From: Erinaceus europaeus
Taxonomy: Eukaryota > Chordata > Mammalia > Eulipotyphla > Erinaceidae
Reading direction: 5' to 3'
DNA: 64,000 bases
NCBI RefSeq assembly: GCF_950295315.1
Contig: NC_080171.1
Span: 97,206,752-97,270,751, forward strand
A program made the position numbers and the translations under genes. The stretch's first letter is position 1; the number at the start of each line of letters is the position of its first letter. The notes beneath the pieces are model-generated. The model did no database searches. It was not told the DNA's origin and saw nothing but the letters and a program-made list of their open reading frames with translations. Below are positions 32,446-43,417 of this stretch, piece by piece.

Positions 32446-33765
32446 ATATTTAAAAATCACACTATTCCTAAAAGGTTTTTATGAACTTAAAAATATTGGG
32501 GGGGGGGCTCCAGGGGTCAAAGTGAAAGTTTCACGCATGCCAAGAAGGCATGAGCTGTCCTACTGAGATGCATCCAGAGTCTCCTGAAGCTTAAATTCTG
32601 CTGTGCTGTGAGTAGCAACTGCAGTGACACAAGTTTCTGAAACACTCTACCTTTCTGGACGTGGATACTTGTAAGTGACCCCACTACATTGGACCTTATG
32701 TATTCACACACTCAACCCCTTCCCTCAGCATTTTCCTCCAAACCCCAGGTCACCCTAACTTGGAAAGTGCCTGGAATGTGGCTCCATATCCACAACACAT
32801 TTCTAACCATTGTGCTCACAACAATCTTTTCTCTACAAAGCAGTGTTCTCCCTGGAGCCTGTGCTTCCTTCAGAGATTGTCCTACCTCAAGTGGTGGTGT
32901 CCCCAAATCTTTGCAAGTGGGTGTGTGTGAGAGGGGCAGGCAGGGGATCGTCCCTGTGGCTGTGCCACTATTTTTTCTTCCCCAGTTCATCCCCAAACAG
33001 GGCTCTGCTGTTCTTTATATAGCCTGGGGTACTTAGTGCCCCCAGCCCTTGGTTTCTACAGGGTAGATGGTGGTGGGTGGGTGATGTAACCCCAGTCCCA
33101 TTTCTGGATGTCACCAAGTTGCTCCCTGCTCTGCCCGGGATGGGACCACTCACCTAGGGTGTCAGGGACCAGGTCATGGGTTGCCCGTTTTTCAGCAGCC
33201 TAGTAGATTGACTACAGCCGGTGGATCCAGGCAGCAAGGAGCTTCTGCCGCATGCATGCACCTGCTGTGGTCCAGCTTGTCCCACTCCAGCTGGGCTTAG
33301 ATCTGGACCCAGGGCACTTTCTGGGCCTCAGTGGCTGCTGCTGTGTGCCCAGCCAGGTGGTGGTCTTCAACCCTGTGCTGCAGGCACCCAGTCTGCTCTG
33401 CTCGCAGGCTGACTGGGCTAGCCAGAGCTGGGACCAGAGCCAGGCAGCCACAGGCAACAATTACCATGGGCCCAGGTGGGTGATCTGGAGCCTTCTCAAG
33501 AGGCAGAGACCATGAGGGTTGCTTCTCAGGTAACTACTTACCAGACACTGGCTGGGGGTGGAGAAAGCCTCACTTCCCCCCAGCTCCTGTTAGAGATGCA
33601 GTTCTGATCACATTGAGGCATGATGATCTGTTTGTGCCCACCAGAGTTGAATCCTCTATGAAGTAGGGATCATTATATTTTCCATTTTATTAGTTTACAG
33701 TGAAGTTGTTGGTGCAGAGATACAGCTTCTCATCTCCCTATCATTGATGTCTACAAAACATTCTC
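32446..33765. other. Intergenic sequence, moderately GC-rich
   Basis: About 1.3 kb without recognisable SINEs. Short open frames on both strands show no family resemblance or splice context. No feature is called. Confidence 0.55.
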
Positions 33766-34030
33766 CTGGGGACTGCTGCTGGCACACCAGGTTAAGTACA
33801 AGGATCCCAGTTCGAGCCCCTAGTTCCCCACTTGCAGGGGAGTTGCTTCACAAGTAGTGAAGCAGATCTGCAGCTAGCTAGCTATCTATCACCACTTCCC
33901 TCAATTTCTCTCTATCCTATCCAATAAAAATGGAAAGAGTGGCTGCCAGCAGCAGTGGGTTCATAGTGCGGGTACCAAGCCCCAGCAATACAACCCTGGC
34001 AGCAAAAGAAGAAAAAAAGAAAAGAAAAAA
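33766..34030 (+). mobile_element. SINE family A, variant with 3' extension
   Basis: ggatcccagttcgagcccc, then gagtggctgccagcagcagtgggttcatag extension and an AAG-rich tail. Confidence 0.85.
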
Positions 34031-34054
34031 TATTTCCCCCAAGCCTAGATCCTT

Positions 34055-34220
34055 TAAAAAAATTTTTTTTTAAATTTATTTATTGCATAGAAACAGCCAG
34101 AAATCGAGAGGGAAGGGGGTGATAGACACCAGCAACACTGCTTGGCTTCCTGGGGCTTGAACCCGGGTCCTTGATCATTGTAACATGTGCTCAACCAGGT
34201 GCGCCACCACCTTGCCCATC
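34055..34220 (-). mobile_element. SINE family B, internally shortened
   Basis: attgcatagaaacagccag to tcaaccaggtgcgccaccacc; part of the middle is missing. Confidence 0.8.
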
Positions 34221-34224
34221 CTGG

Positions 34225-34768
34225 GTCCTTTTCTACCATCATATATCAGGACCCCAGAGCCCCTCTGTCCCATCCTGTACCCTCCTTCTTCAGAGCCCTT
34301 CGCTCTAGTGAAATAAGCTAGAAGTAGGGAGTGTTACCCCTAATGAGCAGGAAACCCATGGGATCCAAACCTGAGTCACCTCTGCTTGCTTTTAGCAGAT
34401 TCTTCCAGTGGCTTCTGGGTTGGGATCTATGAGAACAGCCATGGGGGAGTTGGCTGGTGGCTGTCTCTTCTTAGGCTCTACTTCGTGTTCCTCAGGTGCC
34501 ACCTTGTGGCCAATGTGTGGTACAAACCTGGGAAGGCTGCCGGGTGAAGTCTTTCTCAAGTCTCCTTGGAGGAGATGCCCAGGAGGTAGGGGAGGCTCCT
34601 AGACTTAGGGCCCCTCCTAATACCCCCACCCCTGAATTAGTGCTTTCACTGAACCATGACTAGTCTAGCACTAGACAGACCCCAGAACTTGCCTGTGTCC
34701 CCATGTTAGACACAGGCACATCAGGTGCCACGTTAGGCTCCTCTTGGCCCTGGTTTCCTGGGGCTGGG
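34225..34768. other. Intergenic sequence, no gene seen
   Basis: No recognised repeat or exon. Confidence 0.5.
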
Positions 34769-34769
34769 G

Positions 34770-34872
34770 TGACAATATACTGGTTATGCAGAAGATTCTC
34801 ATGCCTGAGACTCCAATATCCCAAGTTCAATCTGCACCACCATAAGCCAGAGCTGAGCAGTGCTTTGGGGAG
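34770..34872 (+). mobile_element. SINE family D
   Basis: tactggttatgcagaagattctcatgcctgag to ccagagctgagcagtgctttgg. Confidence 0.8.
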
Positions 34873-35069
34873 TGGGCGGTGGGGGGGAGAAGGCATTTCT
34901 CTTGGAACTCAGTGACTTGGTTATTGTTTATTTTACCAATGAGGAGGCAACCCTGAGTCCCCAAATTCCTGAGTAACCAAGCTGCTTACAGACTGCTAAC
35001 ACAATCCTGTAAACTGTGGGGACCCTCGTGGCTTCCTCTCCAGACAGGGGCCACCTCCCCTCTTACCCT

Positions 35070-35275
35070 CAATTCCAGGACATGGTCATGTGCCCGGCAC
35101 GGCTCAAGTGTGTTCTACACATTGCCCAACAGAAGCCTCGTCTGGAAGCTGGGCAGCAGCCCCATTTTACAGATGAAGCTGGGGCTCAGAAGAGTGGAGT
35201 GGTTTATCCAAAGCCACACAGGAAATATATGCAGACCCAGGACCCCACTCAGGTCAAGAGGACACCTAAGTCCTT
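35070..35275 (-). mobile_element. MIR
   Basis: ccattttacagatgaagctggggctcagaag and ccaaagccacacaggaa match MIR in reverse. Confidence 0.8.
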
Positions 35276-35325
35276 ATTTGTAGATACCGTGGAGTCCTGT
35301 GTGATCCCTGCAAAATGTTAGCCCA

Positions 35326-35512
35326 GTGGTCCAGGAGGTGGTGCAGTGGATAAGGCATTGGATTTTCTACCATGAGGTCCCAAGTTCAATTCCTGGCCTG
35401 GCATTACATATACCAGAGTGATATTTGGGTTTTTGTTTGTTTTGTTTTGTTTTTTCTCTCTCCTCCTATCTTCCTCATTAATAAATAAATAAAATTAACA
35501 ACAACAAAAATG
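35326..35512 (+). mobile_element. SINE family C
   Basis: gtggtccaggaggtggtgcagtgg head, ataaataaataaaattaac tail, with a TTTTG run inside. Confidence 0.88.
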
Positions 35513-35951
35513 TCAACCCACAGGACTATGGGAAACCGTGTGAGGTGGGAATGGGTCGCTTTGCAAACTGTAGAGAATTGCTACTCAGGAGGCTCCTGAT
35601 TATGCTGGCCCTGGTGTGCATGGCCCCTTGTGCATGTGGAGCTCCTGGAGGGTGGGGGTGCGCACCTGTGCCAGGCTCAGAGGCCTGCCCCCAGAGGGCA
35701 TTAGGAAGTCAGAATGAACTGGAATTCCCAGAGCAGGGGAGGCCCCTCCAGGCCTCAGCAAGGACAGAAGAGAGTCTCTTCCTCCCAAACTGCCTTGTTC
35801 AGCAGGAGGGGAGATCTCTGCATCCTCTTTGGTTGTGACAGGCTGGAACCTGCACATCTTTGTGGGGCTGGAGTGGTGGAAGGGGCAGGGGACCTGACTG
35901 TTGTGGAGCCCTCTCTCACCAGCCCTGTGGAAAGCAGCTGGGCAGGCAGGG

Positions 35952-35959
35952 TATAAATA
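35952..35959 (+). promoter_or_regulatory. TATA-like / MEF2-like motif
   Basis: gtataaatag in GC-rich, SINE-free sequence. It could act as a core-promoter TATA box with a start near 35980, or as a MEF2-type site. No gene is recognised downstream. Confidence 0.3.
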
Positions 35960-36149
35960 GGGCTGAGAAGGCAGTGGGACGGAGGAGAGTGAGCCTCCAG
36001 GTGACTGGGTAGAGAGGCCCCTCCCGCAGCCGCCTCCTCTCTGCACAGATTGTGCCCATGATGAAGATGAATGGAACCCCCTTTGCTGGGAAATGGGGGA
36101 GGTGATCAAGACAGGTTACCTGTGCTGAGGGGCCCTCCCACCAGCTCGT

Positions 36150-36420
36150 AGGGAGACAATGTTAGGATTCAGAATTTCAGCAGCAGAGGCTGTGTACTTA
36201 GCGCGGAAACGAAGCAAAGCCGTGCTAAGCAGCCCCAATTACAGGATAAATGATACAGGACTCCCGGTAGTGTGGCAGGAATGCATGGACTCAAAGGGCA
36301 GCTGCGGGCGGTGGCAAGCAGCCCTTGCAAAGGGACGGCAGCTTTAATAAGGGAAAGGCAGCCCAGACCAATGAGGGCCTTTGGGCCCCACCCACGGAAC
36401 CCCAGTGGGTTTGGCACTAA
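36150..36420. promoter_or_regulatory. Candidate conserved non-coding element
   Basis: SINE-free block with a texture unlike the flanks (tgctaagcagccccaattacagg, ggcagctttaataagggaaagg). It is called on composition and absence of repeats only; no alignment was possible. Confidence 0.35.
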
Positions 36421-36760
36421 TGACCAGCCTTTCCTGCCAGTGGCTGTGGGCTTTGGAAGGATGGTTATGGGGTGGGGGTGGGAGAATGTTTAGTGGATCG
36501 TGTCTGCTGATGAAAACAAACCCAACTTGTAGCTTCCAAATCCCACACCGGGAGGCAGGACTGATGAGGATACTGTGTCTTCATCTTTCCGGGCTGAAAA
36601 TCCTCGATTTTTCTCAATCTGTCCACTGCAGAGTCGTCTGCCATCCCTCGGTCGCATGCACCATGGACCAGCAAGGAAAGGTTTGCTGAGCGAATTAATA
36701 TTGGCGAGATTGCGGGGGGCATGTTTAACTCACTTCAGGTGCTCTAGAAGCTTCGCACAA

Positions 36761-36857
36761 TGGATAAGCTAATTACAAATCATGCCTATTTATTCATTAA
36801 ACAGAGCCTGGGGGAAATTCAAAGAGGCAACACTGTCTTCACTTCATTCAATTTGCA
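36761..36857. repeat. 97-bp duplicated element, copy 1
   Basis: Starts tggataagctaattacaaat and ends cattcaatttgca. Five mismatches to copy 2. Contains TAATTA (homeodomain-type) and ctatttatt (MEF2-like). Confidence 0.9.
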
Positions 36858-36999
36858 GCCTGTGATTAAACGGAACACAGCTGCGAGACTGTGGAAACTC
36901 TCATCTCCTCCCCCCAGCCTTCCCCTGCATCCCCTGCACACTGACCCCTTCCCTGGAGACAGTTTCTACCTACCCCCGAGCTGAGTACTGTTGTCATCT

Positions 37000-37085
37000 T
37001 TCTCCCAGCTGCTTGGGATCTGGGGCAAGTCCCTCCAGAAGCCCAGGTCTCCGTTGCCCCATCTGTAAAGTGGGTCGTGCTGCTC
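37000..37085 (+). mobile_element. MIR fragment
   Basis: gggatctggggcaagtccct and gccccatctgtaaagtgggtcg match the MIR core. Confidence 0.7.
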
Positions 37086-37171
37086 CAGCTGCTAGGATCC
37101 CAGAGAGATGAGAGGAGGCCCTGGGTGTTCAGAGACTCTTCCAGAGTCCGTGCTCCTCCTATGCCCTCATG

Positions 37172-37545
37172 TCTTTTTCTTTTTTTTTTCTTTTTTTTTT
37201 TTTTTTACCGCCAAGGTAATTGCTGGGCTCGGTGCCTCCACTATGAACCCACGGCTCCTGGAGGCCATTTTCCCCATTTTCTTGCTCTTGTTGTTGGCAC
37301 TTGTTGTAATTATTATTGTTATTGTTGTCATGGCTGTTGTTGTTGGATAGGACAGAGAGAAATCGAGAGTGGAGAGGGAGACAGAGAGAGGGGGAGAAAG
37401 ACAGACACCTGCAGACCTGCTTCACCGCCTGTGAAGTGACCCCCCTGCAGGTGGGGAGCCGGGGTCTCGAACCGGGATCCTTATGCCGGTCCTTGCATTT
37501 TGTGCCATGTGCGCTTAACCTGCTGTGCTACCAGCCAACTTCCCC
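37172..37545 (-). mobile_element. SINE family A, long form
   Basis: T-run, 3' extension (gctgggctcggtgcctccactatgaacc), body and tRNA head. ccctcatgtcttttt before and ccctcattttttg after suggest the target repeat. Confidence 0.9.
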
Positions 37546-37655
37546 CTCATTTTTTGTTTTAATTTTTAATTTTTTAAAAAATTTTAGAGGCAGAGAGGTA
37601 GTGACTGAAAGCAATCATATCACCAAAGTTTCCTTCAGTGCAGTGGGGGCTGGGC

Positions 37656-37752
37656 TGGATAAGCTAATTACAAATCATGCCTATTTATTCACTGAACAGG
37701 GCCTGGGGGAAATTCAAAGAGGCAACACTAGCTTCACTTCATTCAATTTGCA
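37656..37752. repeat. 97-bp duplicated element, copy 2
   Basis: Same orientation as copy 1, 895 bp away, about 95% identical. A MIR and a family A SINE lie between the two copies. The flanks outside 97 bp do not obviously match. Confidence 0.9.
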
Positions 37753-38357
37753 CATTGAAAAAGCAGGTCTCCTTTGTGAGTGTCCATGAGATAGAGACCC
37801 CACAGTCCCTGGCCAGCTTGGCACAAGTCAAAGCTGCACTCAGTACCAGCACTGAGCCTGGCACATGGGGGCTGCCTGTCCAGCACTGGGTGGAGCTGAT
37901 GATGTCTCTCTGCCATGACTCTGGAGCCTAGTCTTGCTCTAGAACAATGTAACCCGCCATCTCAATCTGCTCAAACGACTGACTTTACCAGGATGTAAGG
38001 TTTTCTGGACCGTTCCAGGCACACTGCGACTCTCAGTCACTATTCCCCACCCCAATAGAAGAATTCACTTGACCTTCAGTCCTTGCAAATGTGAGGGGGG
38101 CCCACAGAGTATTATTATTATCATAAACCAAACAGCCAACATATGCTTAGCATGTTGATCACAAGGTGCTTTTAACTTATGGGAGGAGCGGTGTGGAGTT
38201 TCCTTCCCACTTAATCAGCTTCTGCATAGTTCGACCTCACGAAGTCATGGTGAGTTCAGGCCAAGCTGCAACTGGAGACCATTCATTCAACCTCTCTGAA
38301 CTTCACTTTCTTTATTTTTAACTAAAATCTAAACTTTTGTGAAAGTATGTCTTTGTT

Positions 38358-38612
38358 GGGGGATCAGGCAGTGGTGCACTCGGTTAAGCACACATAGTAC
38401 TAAGCACATAGTACTAAGCACAAGGATCTGGGTTCAAGCCCCAGTGGTAACCCTGGAAGCAAATAAATAAATAAATAAATACAATCTTTATGTGAGAGAA
38501 ACTACTAGACCACTGCTTAGCTTAGCTGTAGGATGTGTGGTGCCAGGGATTGAACTTGTGGCCTCAAGCAGGCAAATTAGTCCTTTGCACTCTCTTTGAG
38601 CTGCGTCTTGTT
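38358..38612. mobile_element. Deleted family A SINE (+) next to old family C (-)
   Basis: 38358-38482: tRNA head joined directly to the 3' end (ccccagtggtaaccctggaagc), so the middle is missing; tagtactaagcaca is tandemly doubled. 38490-38612: reversed family C. Confidence 0.75.
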
Positions 38613-38617
38613 GGCCC

Positions 38618-38735
38618 TGAGTCTCAGTTTCTCATCTGGAACATGGGGGACTAAATAATCCCCTGTATTGCTCTTGGAATTAAGTGAGCCCATTTAACTG
38701 GCATTGCTGGCACTTAGTATGTGCTCTCTGAACTC
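38618..38735 (+). mobile_element. MIR
   Basis: gagtctcagtttctcatctgg...aatccc, then gctggcacttagtatgtgctc. Confidence 0.75.
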
Positions 38736-39119
38736 AGGGCTTTTAATTTTGACTTGTGTCTGTGTGTCCTTCATCTTTCTGAGCTGCCTGTGGTCAGCCA
38801 CACAGCAGGCCCCCAGCAAATGTGTGCTGAAAGAAGGAGGAAGTAATGCCTTGCCCTCCTGCTGGTGTTTCCCAAATGACCTTGAACTCAGACGAGCTGC
38901 TTCCCCCTCTGCCCCCTCCCCTCCTAGGCCTCTTGGTGTAACACCCCATTTCCCCCATGGTTCCCTGCGGGGGGCCTGATGGGTTTCCAGACAAGCATCC
39001 ATCCCCCCCATGGTTTCTAAAACATACAAATCATTCTGGCTGCACTTCTGTGTTTCATTACGAGGAATGCACATTTGAAAACAACAGAGGGTGAGGTTTA
39101 AAAGCAACATGCAATTTTT

Positions 39120-39435
39120 ATTACACATATCTCCAAATCTGCCATTAGGCCCGTCCCTGCGGTGTTATTGACCTTGATTCTTTCTCATTTGCATCCTGCA
39201 TTTTTCATCCTTTGGAATATGGTGTTTTGGGACTTCTCCATCATTAAGTGGATTTACAGCAATTTCCCTGTGTGTTTTCTCCAAGGGATTCTGTTATGAG
39301 ATGCACATTAAATCTCCATTAATACCTCATTATCCGACTGATAAGATTACCATGATAATGAGGCAGAAATTCTAATTGTTTCCCTTCTTATTGTGCCTTC
39401 CATTTAATCCTTTACTCTACCTGTAAGTTGGTCAT
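39120..39435. promoter_or_regulatory. Candidate conserved enhancer-like element
   Basis: SINE-free, AT-rich and information-dense: octamer ATTTGCAT (39187-39194), GATA-type TGATAAG (39339-39345), several ATTA cores (cattaaatctccattaatac). Not protein coding in any frame. Candidate long-range enhancer; conservation is inferred, not measured. Confidence 0.45.
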
Positions 39436-39637
39436 GAACTGGCGATCACCAGACTGCAAAAGACTCTCCATTCAGGAGAACCAGGGCCTGGGAGTGGGGA
39501 GATTGGTAGTGACTGGGGGAAATAAAGTACATGTAATTGTGCTTAAGTGAATTTTCTGGACAAAAGTCTGGGGGTAGGAAGCCCTCTGGGGTAGTGGGCC
39601 CATGGATTGCCATGTGCCTCTGCTCCAGTGCAGTGTT

Positions 39638-39712
39638 CATGTGATTGCTATGCACACTCATGTACATGTACACACTCTCACATGTGCATGTAAGACATGC
39701 ACACGTATGTGT
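39638..39712. repeat. Alternating purine-pyrimidine tract
   Basis: catgtacatgtacacactctcacatgtgcatgtaagacatgcacacgtatgtg-type sequence with imperfect CA/TG alternation. Confidence 0.6.
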
Positions 39713-39749
39713 CAACATTTCAAGTTCATGAAGTCCAGTCATGGATGGG

Positions 39750-40225
39750 GTTTGGGAGATGGATCAGTAGGTAGCACCACATGGGAGCACAGTGGGTAGC
39801 AGCAAGGGAACTCTGCCAATGGTGGAATGATGCTTTGGTGTCTCTCTTTCTCTTGTCTCCCTCTCTTCCTTCTCCCCTCCCATTGCTTCTCTAAAAACAT
39901 ACATAGAGATCAATGGGCCTCAGGGCCCAGGTGGTGACACACCTGGTTAGCACACGTAGTATTAAGTGCAAGGGTCCGGGTGCGCGCGGTGATCCAGGTT
40001 GGAGTCCCCAGATCCCCACCTGCAGAGGGGTCACTTCACAAGTGGCAAAACAGGTCTGCAAGTGCCTTCCTCTGCCCCTCTCTATCTCCCCTCCCCTCTC
40101 AATTTCTCTCTGTCCTATTCAATAAATGGAAAGGATGGCTGCCAGGAGCAGTGGATTTGAAGTGTTGGCACCAAGGCCCAGTGATAACCCTAGTGGAAAA
40201 ACAAACAAACAAATAAATAAAGTGA
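39750..40225 (+). mobile_element. Old SINE, then family A
   Basis: 39750-39900: older copy with a pyrimidine-rich tail. 39922-40225: family A with 3' extension (ggatggctgccaggagcagtgg) and AAAC/AAAT tail. Confidence 0.75.
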
Positions 40226-40699
40226 GCTATAAAGGCAGCTCAACGGTCGATCACATACGTGAGCCCCAAATCATATCTCGAGTCCTAATCCCAAGACCTG
40301 GAGATGTGGTCTCCCCTCTACGTCGCCCAACATACTGCAACAGGACAAAACAAAGGAACCCAGTTCCTTGGCCTTTCTAACCCTGGGCCTATGAATCTGC
40401 CTTCCAGACTTGAACTTCTAAGAGTCAAAAGCATGGGGACAGAAGACACTGGGGACACAGGCAGGGGGTGGAGACTGAGACAGTAGGAGGGGGGCCTCCC
40501 GAGGGAACCTGCCCTGAATTTCATGTGAGGGATGTGTCCACCAGGGACTCACAGGGACTCACTCCCTGATCCCCTGCTTCATTTTAGACCTCTCTATCTT
40601 TTGGGGGGGATAGGCCCCCCAAGAATGGTCCTGGTGATAATAGTCTCCAGAATGCATGCACAGAGATCATTGACCTTTGAGAGTTTTTTAAAAATCTTA

Positions 40700-41110
40700 T
40701 TTATTGTTCAACAATTTGTTTGGCTTTGTATGTTAACTCTCTTTTCAGACACCAGGTTCCGGATGCCAGCAAGATGCTGACCAGACTTCCCTGGACAGAC
40801 GACCCCATCAATGTGTACTGGAGCTCCGTTTCCCCAGAGACCCAGCCTACTAGGGAAAGAGAGAGGCAGACTGGGAGTATGGATAGACCAGTCAACGTCC
40901 ATGTTCTGCGGGGAAGCAATTACAGAAGCCAGACCTTCCACCCTCTACAACCCACAATGACCCTGGATCCATGCTCCCAGAGAGAGATAGAGAATGCGAA
41001 GGCTATCAGGGGAGGGGATGGGATATGGAGATCGGGTTATGGGAATTGTGCGTAATTGTACCCCTCTTATTCTATGGTTTTGTTAATGTCTCCTTTCTTA
41101 AATTAAAAAA
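40700..41110 (+). mobile_element. 5'-truncated L1 3'-module copy
   Basis: Starts at attgttcaacaatttgtttgg and ends with tcctttcttaaattaaaaaa. The shared frame is open for 111 codons (40720-41055) before a small indel shifts the end. Moderately diverged from the copy in the intact L1. Confidence 0.88.
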
Positions 41111-41149
41111 ATTTAAAAAATCTTATTTATTTATTATTGGATAGAGACA

Positions 41150-41572
41150 CTAGGCACAGTGACTCTGTGGTGCAGGTACTGACTCTCAGTGATAACCCTG
41201 GCGGCAATAAAATTTATTTATTTATTTTATATCAGATAAAGAGGTTCACATGAGAGAGAATGAGAGAAGCCAGAGAGCCACTGTGACGCATATGGCGGCT
41301 GGGATCAAACTAGCATCCTCAGGAATGCAAGTCCCGCACTCTGCCAGCTGAACTATTTTCCCTGACCACTTACTTTGTTCTTAAATTTCTCTCTCTCTCT
41401 CTCATTATTCCTCTCTCTCTCTCCCTCCCTCCCTCCCCTCCCTTTCTTCTTTCTTTCAGAGTGAGAGAAAGTACCACTCTATTGTATGTGGTACTATGGA
41501 TCAGAGTTGAGTGGGGGTCTCTTGTAAGCAAGGTATGTGCTCTACCTCTGAACTGCCTCCCCAGCTCTGTTT
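41150..41572 (-). mobile_element. Remnant SINEs around a (TC)n tract
   Basis: 41150-41215 is a family A 3'-end scrap (gataaccctggcggcaataaaa, + sense). 41216-41375 is family C in reverse. 41380-41460 is (TC)n/(CCCT)n simple sequence. 41461-41572 is an old reversed SINE. Confidence 0.65.
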
Positions 41573-41629
41573 CTTTTGTTTTTGTTGTGTTGTCATTTGG
41601 GTTCTGTTCTTCTCAGCGGACACTTCCCT

Positions 41630-42485
41630 TAAAAGACCTCACATTTCCACAATAGAGCCTATATTTCCCCCAGTCCTGGAACCTTAGGGCAGGGCCCACT
41701 TTGCCGCATGCTTCTCTCAATTCATAGCAAACAATATTGCAACCTAATCAACACAACGAGTGCCACCCCAGCATGCTTCACTTCAGATTGTGTCCAGAGA
41801 CTTCAGGTGTGGAATGACAACCCTTCAGCTTTATCACTCAGGTGAGACCTTTCCTTTCATAGTATTCTCTAATTCCATTCCAGGTGGTCTATTCCCCAAT
41901 AAAATACTCAAACCTAGATATAGACCAGGTCCCCTGAGATAAAGTATATGTTCACACGTGTCCCATAAACCAGGGCAAAATATATACCTGAAAGCAGAAG
42001 TACACAAGAGTCTGCAGGGAGTACCCCCCAACACTTCGTCTGCACTATTCTAGCCTTTAGGTCCATGATTATTCAACAATTTGTTTGGCTTTGTATGTTA
42101 ACTCTCTTTTCAGCCACGAGGTTCTGAATGCCAGCACGATGCCGACCAGACTTCCCTGGACTGAAGACCCCACCAATGTGTCCTGGAGCCCCACTTCCCC
42201 AGAGACCCATCCTACTAGGGAAAGAGAGAGGCAGACTGGGAGTATGGATCGACCAGTCAACACCCATGTTCAGCGGGGAAGCAATTACAGAAGCCAGACC
42301 TTCCACCTTCTGCAACCCACAATGACCTTGGGTCCATACTCCCAGAGGGATAGAGAATGGGAAAGCTATCAGGGGAGGGGATGGGATATGGAGATTGGGT
42401 GGTGGGAATTGTGTGGAGTTGTACCCCTCCTATCCTATGGTTTTGTTAATGTCTCCTTTCTTAAATAAATAAATAAATAAAAATA
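41630..42485 (+). mobile_element. L1 3'-end copy with long 5' extension
   Basis: The 3' half matches the shared module (127-codon frame at 42085-42468) and ends in a TAAA-repeat tail. The 5' half (from ccagtcctggaaccttaggg) matches the extension of the 17943-18698 copy, for example gcaacctaatcaacacaac and tgtccagagacttcaggtgtgg. Confidence 0.85.
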
Positions 42486-42489
42486 AAAA

Positions 42490-43262
42490 AGAATTGCAAA
42501 GGAGCACTGAAAAAAAAGACACAGCAAATCTGGGGACTGACGTAGCTTTCACTGGTGAATCTTGTCCCCTTGTGCACAGACACAGAGAGCGACGAGGCCA
42601 AGGTCACACAGTGAGGCAGCAGCGGGGCGGTGAGGGCTGTGTGCATCTTGGTGTGGGCCTCCGCCATTTCATTCATTTCCTCACGTGACAAATGTGGATG
42701 GCAAGGCCTCAAGGCCTAGAGGACCAAGACTCTCTTGCCTCCTTAGCTGAGTCCTCCATTCTTGGAGCCAGACCACATCTTGCCCTATGCACTGTCCCCT
42801 GCAAGTACTCACACTGCCACTGGATGGACACTGCCACCCTGAGCCACCAGAAGCACAAAGGAGAATGGATCTGTCTGGATGAGGCCTGACACTGTGGTGG
42901 GAGGGTCAGGGCAGTGGGAACTGAGAAGGAGGAGTTGGAGGATCCTACCAGACAGCTCAAGGAGACAGATGCTCAGCCAGGCTGCCACTGACCATCTAGT
43001 GGGGCTAGAGGAGGCCGGGGGTGTGGTTGCAGCCGAGGGACACACAGGCACACAATGCTCCTGAATCCGTCTGAGAGTGGATGTTATTCTCCTCCATGGT
43101 GGGCATCACACGCACCCTTTGGCACCCTAGAATCTGAGCACTGATTCAAGTTTAACTGTCATTAGTGCACTTATATTACACAGTAATGAGGAAGGTGTGG
43201 AGAGGGGTGATGAAAGCTGGTGAGTCATACGTGCAGACCCTTCCACACGTAAAGGAAGAAGC
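42490..43262. other. Intergenic sequence, no gene seen
   Basis: Repeat-poor; caaggtcacacagtgaggcagc near 42600 may be a MIR scrap. No exon recognised. Confidence 0.5.
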
Positions 43263-43263
43263 A

Positions 43264-43412
43264 GTGGTCCGGGAGATGGCACTGGACTCTCAAGCATGAG
43301 GTCCTGAGTTCAATCCCTAGCAGCACATGTACTGGAGTGATGTTTGGTTCTTTCTCTCTCTCTCTCCTCCTATCTTTCTCATCAATAAATAAATAAAATC
43401 TTTAAAAAGAAA
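43264..43412 (+). mobile_element. SINE family C
   Basis: gcagtggtccgggagatggcac head and caataaataaataaaatc tail. Confidence 0.88.
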
Positions 43413-43417
43413 AAAGA

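Noticed and set aside
35545..36109. Open frames of 97-169 codons on both strands
   Set aside because: GC-rich sequence without splice context or recognisable domain; frames on both strands are equally open.
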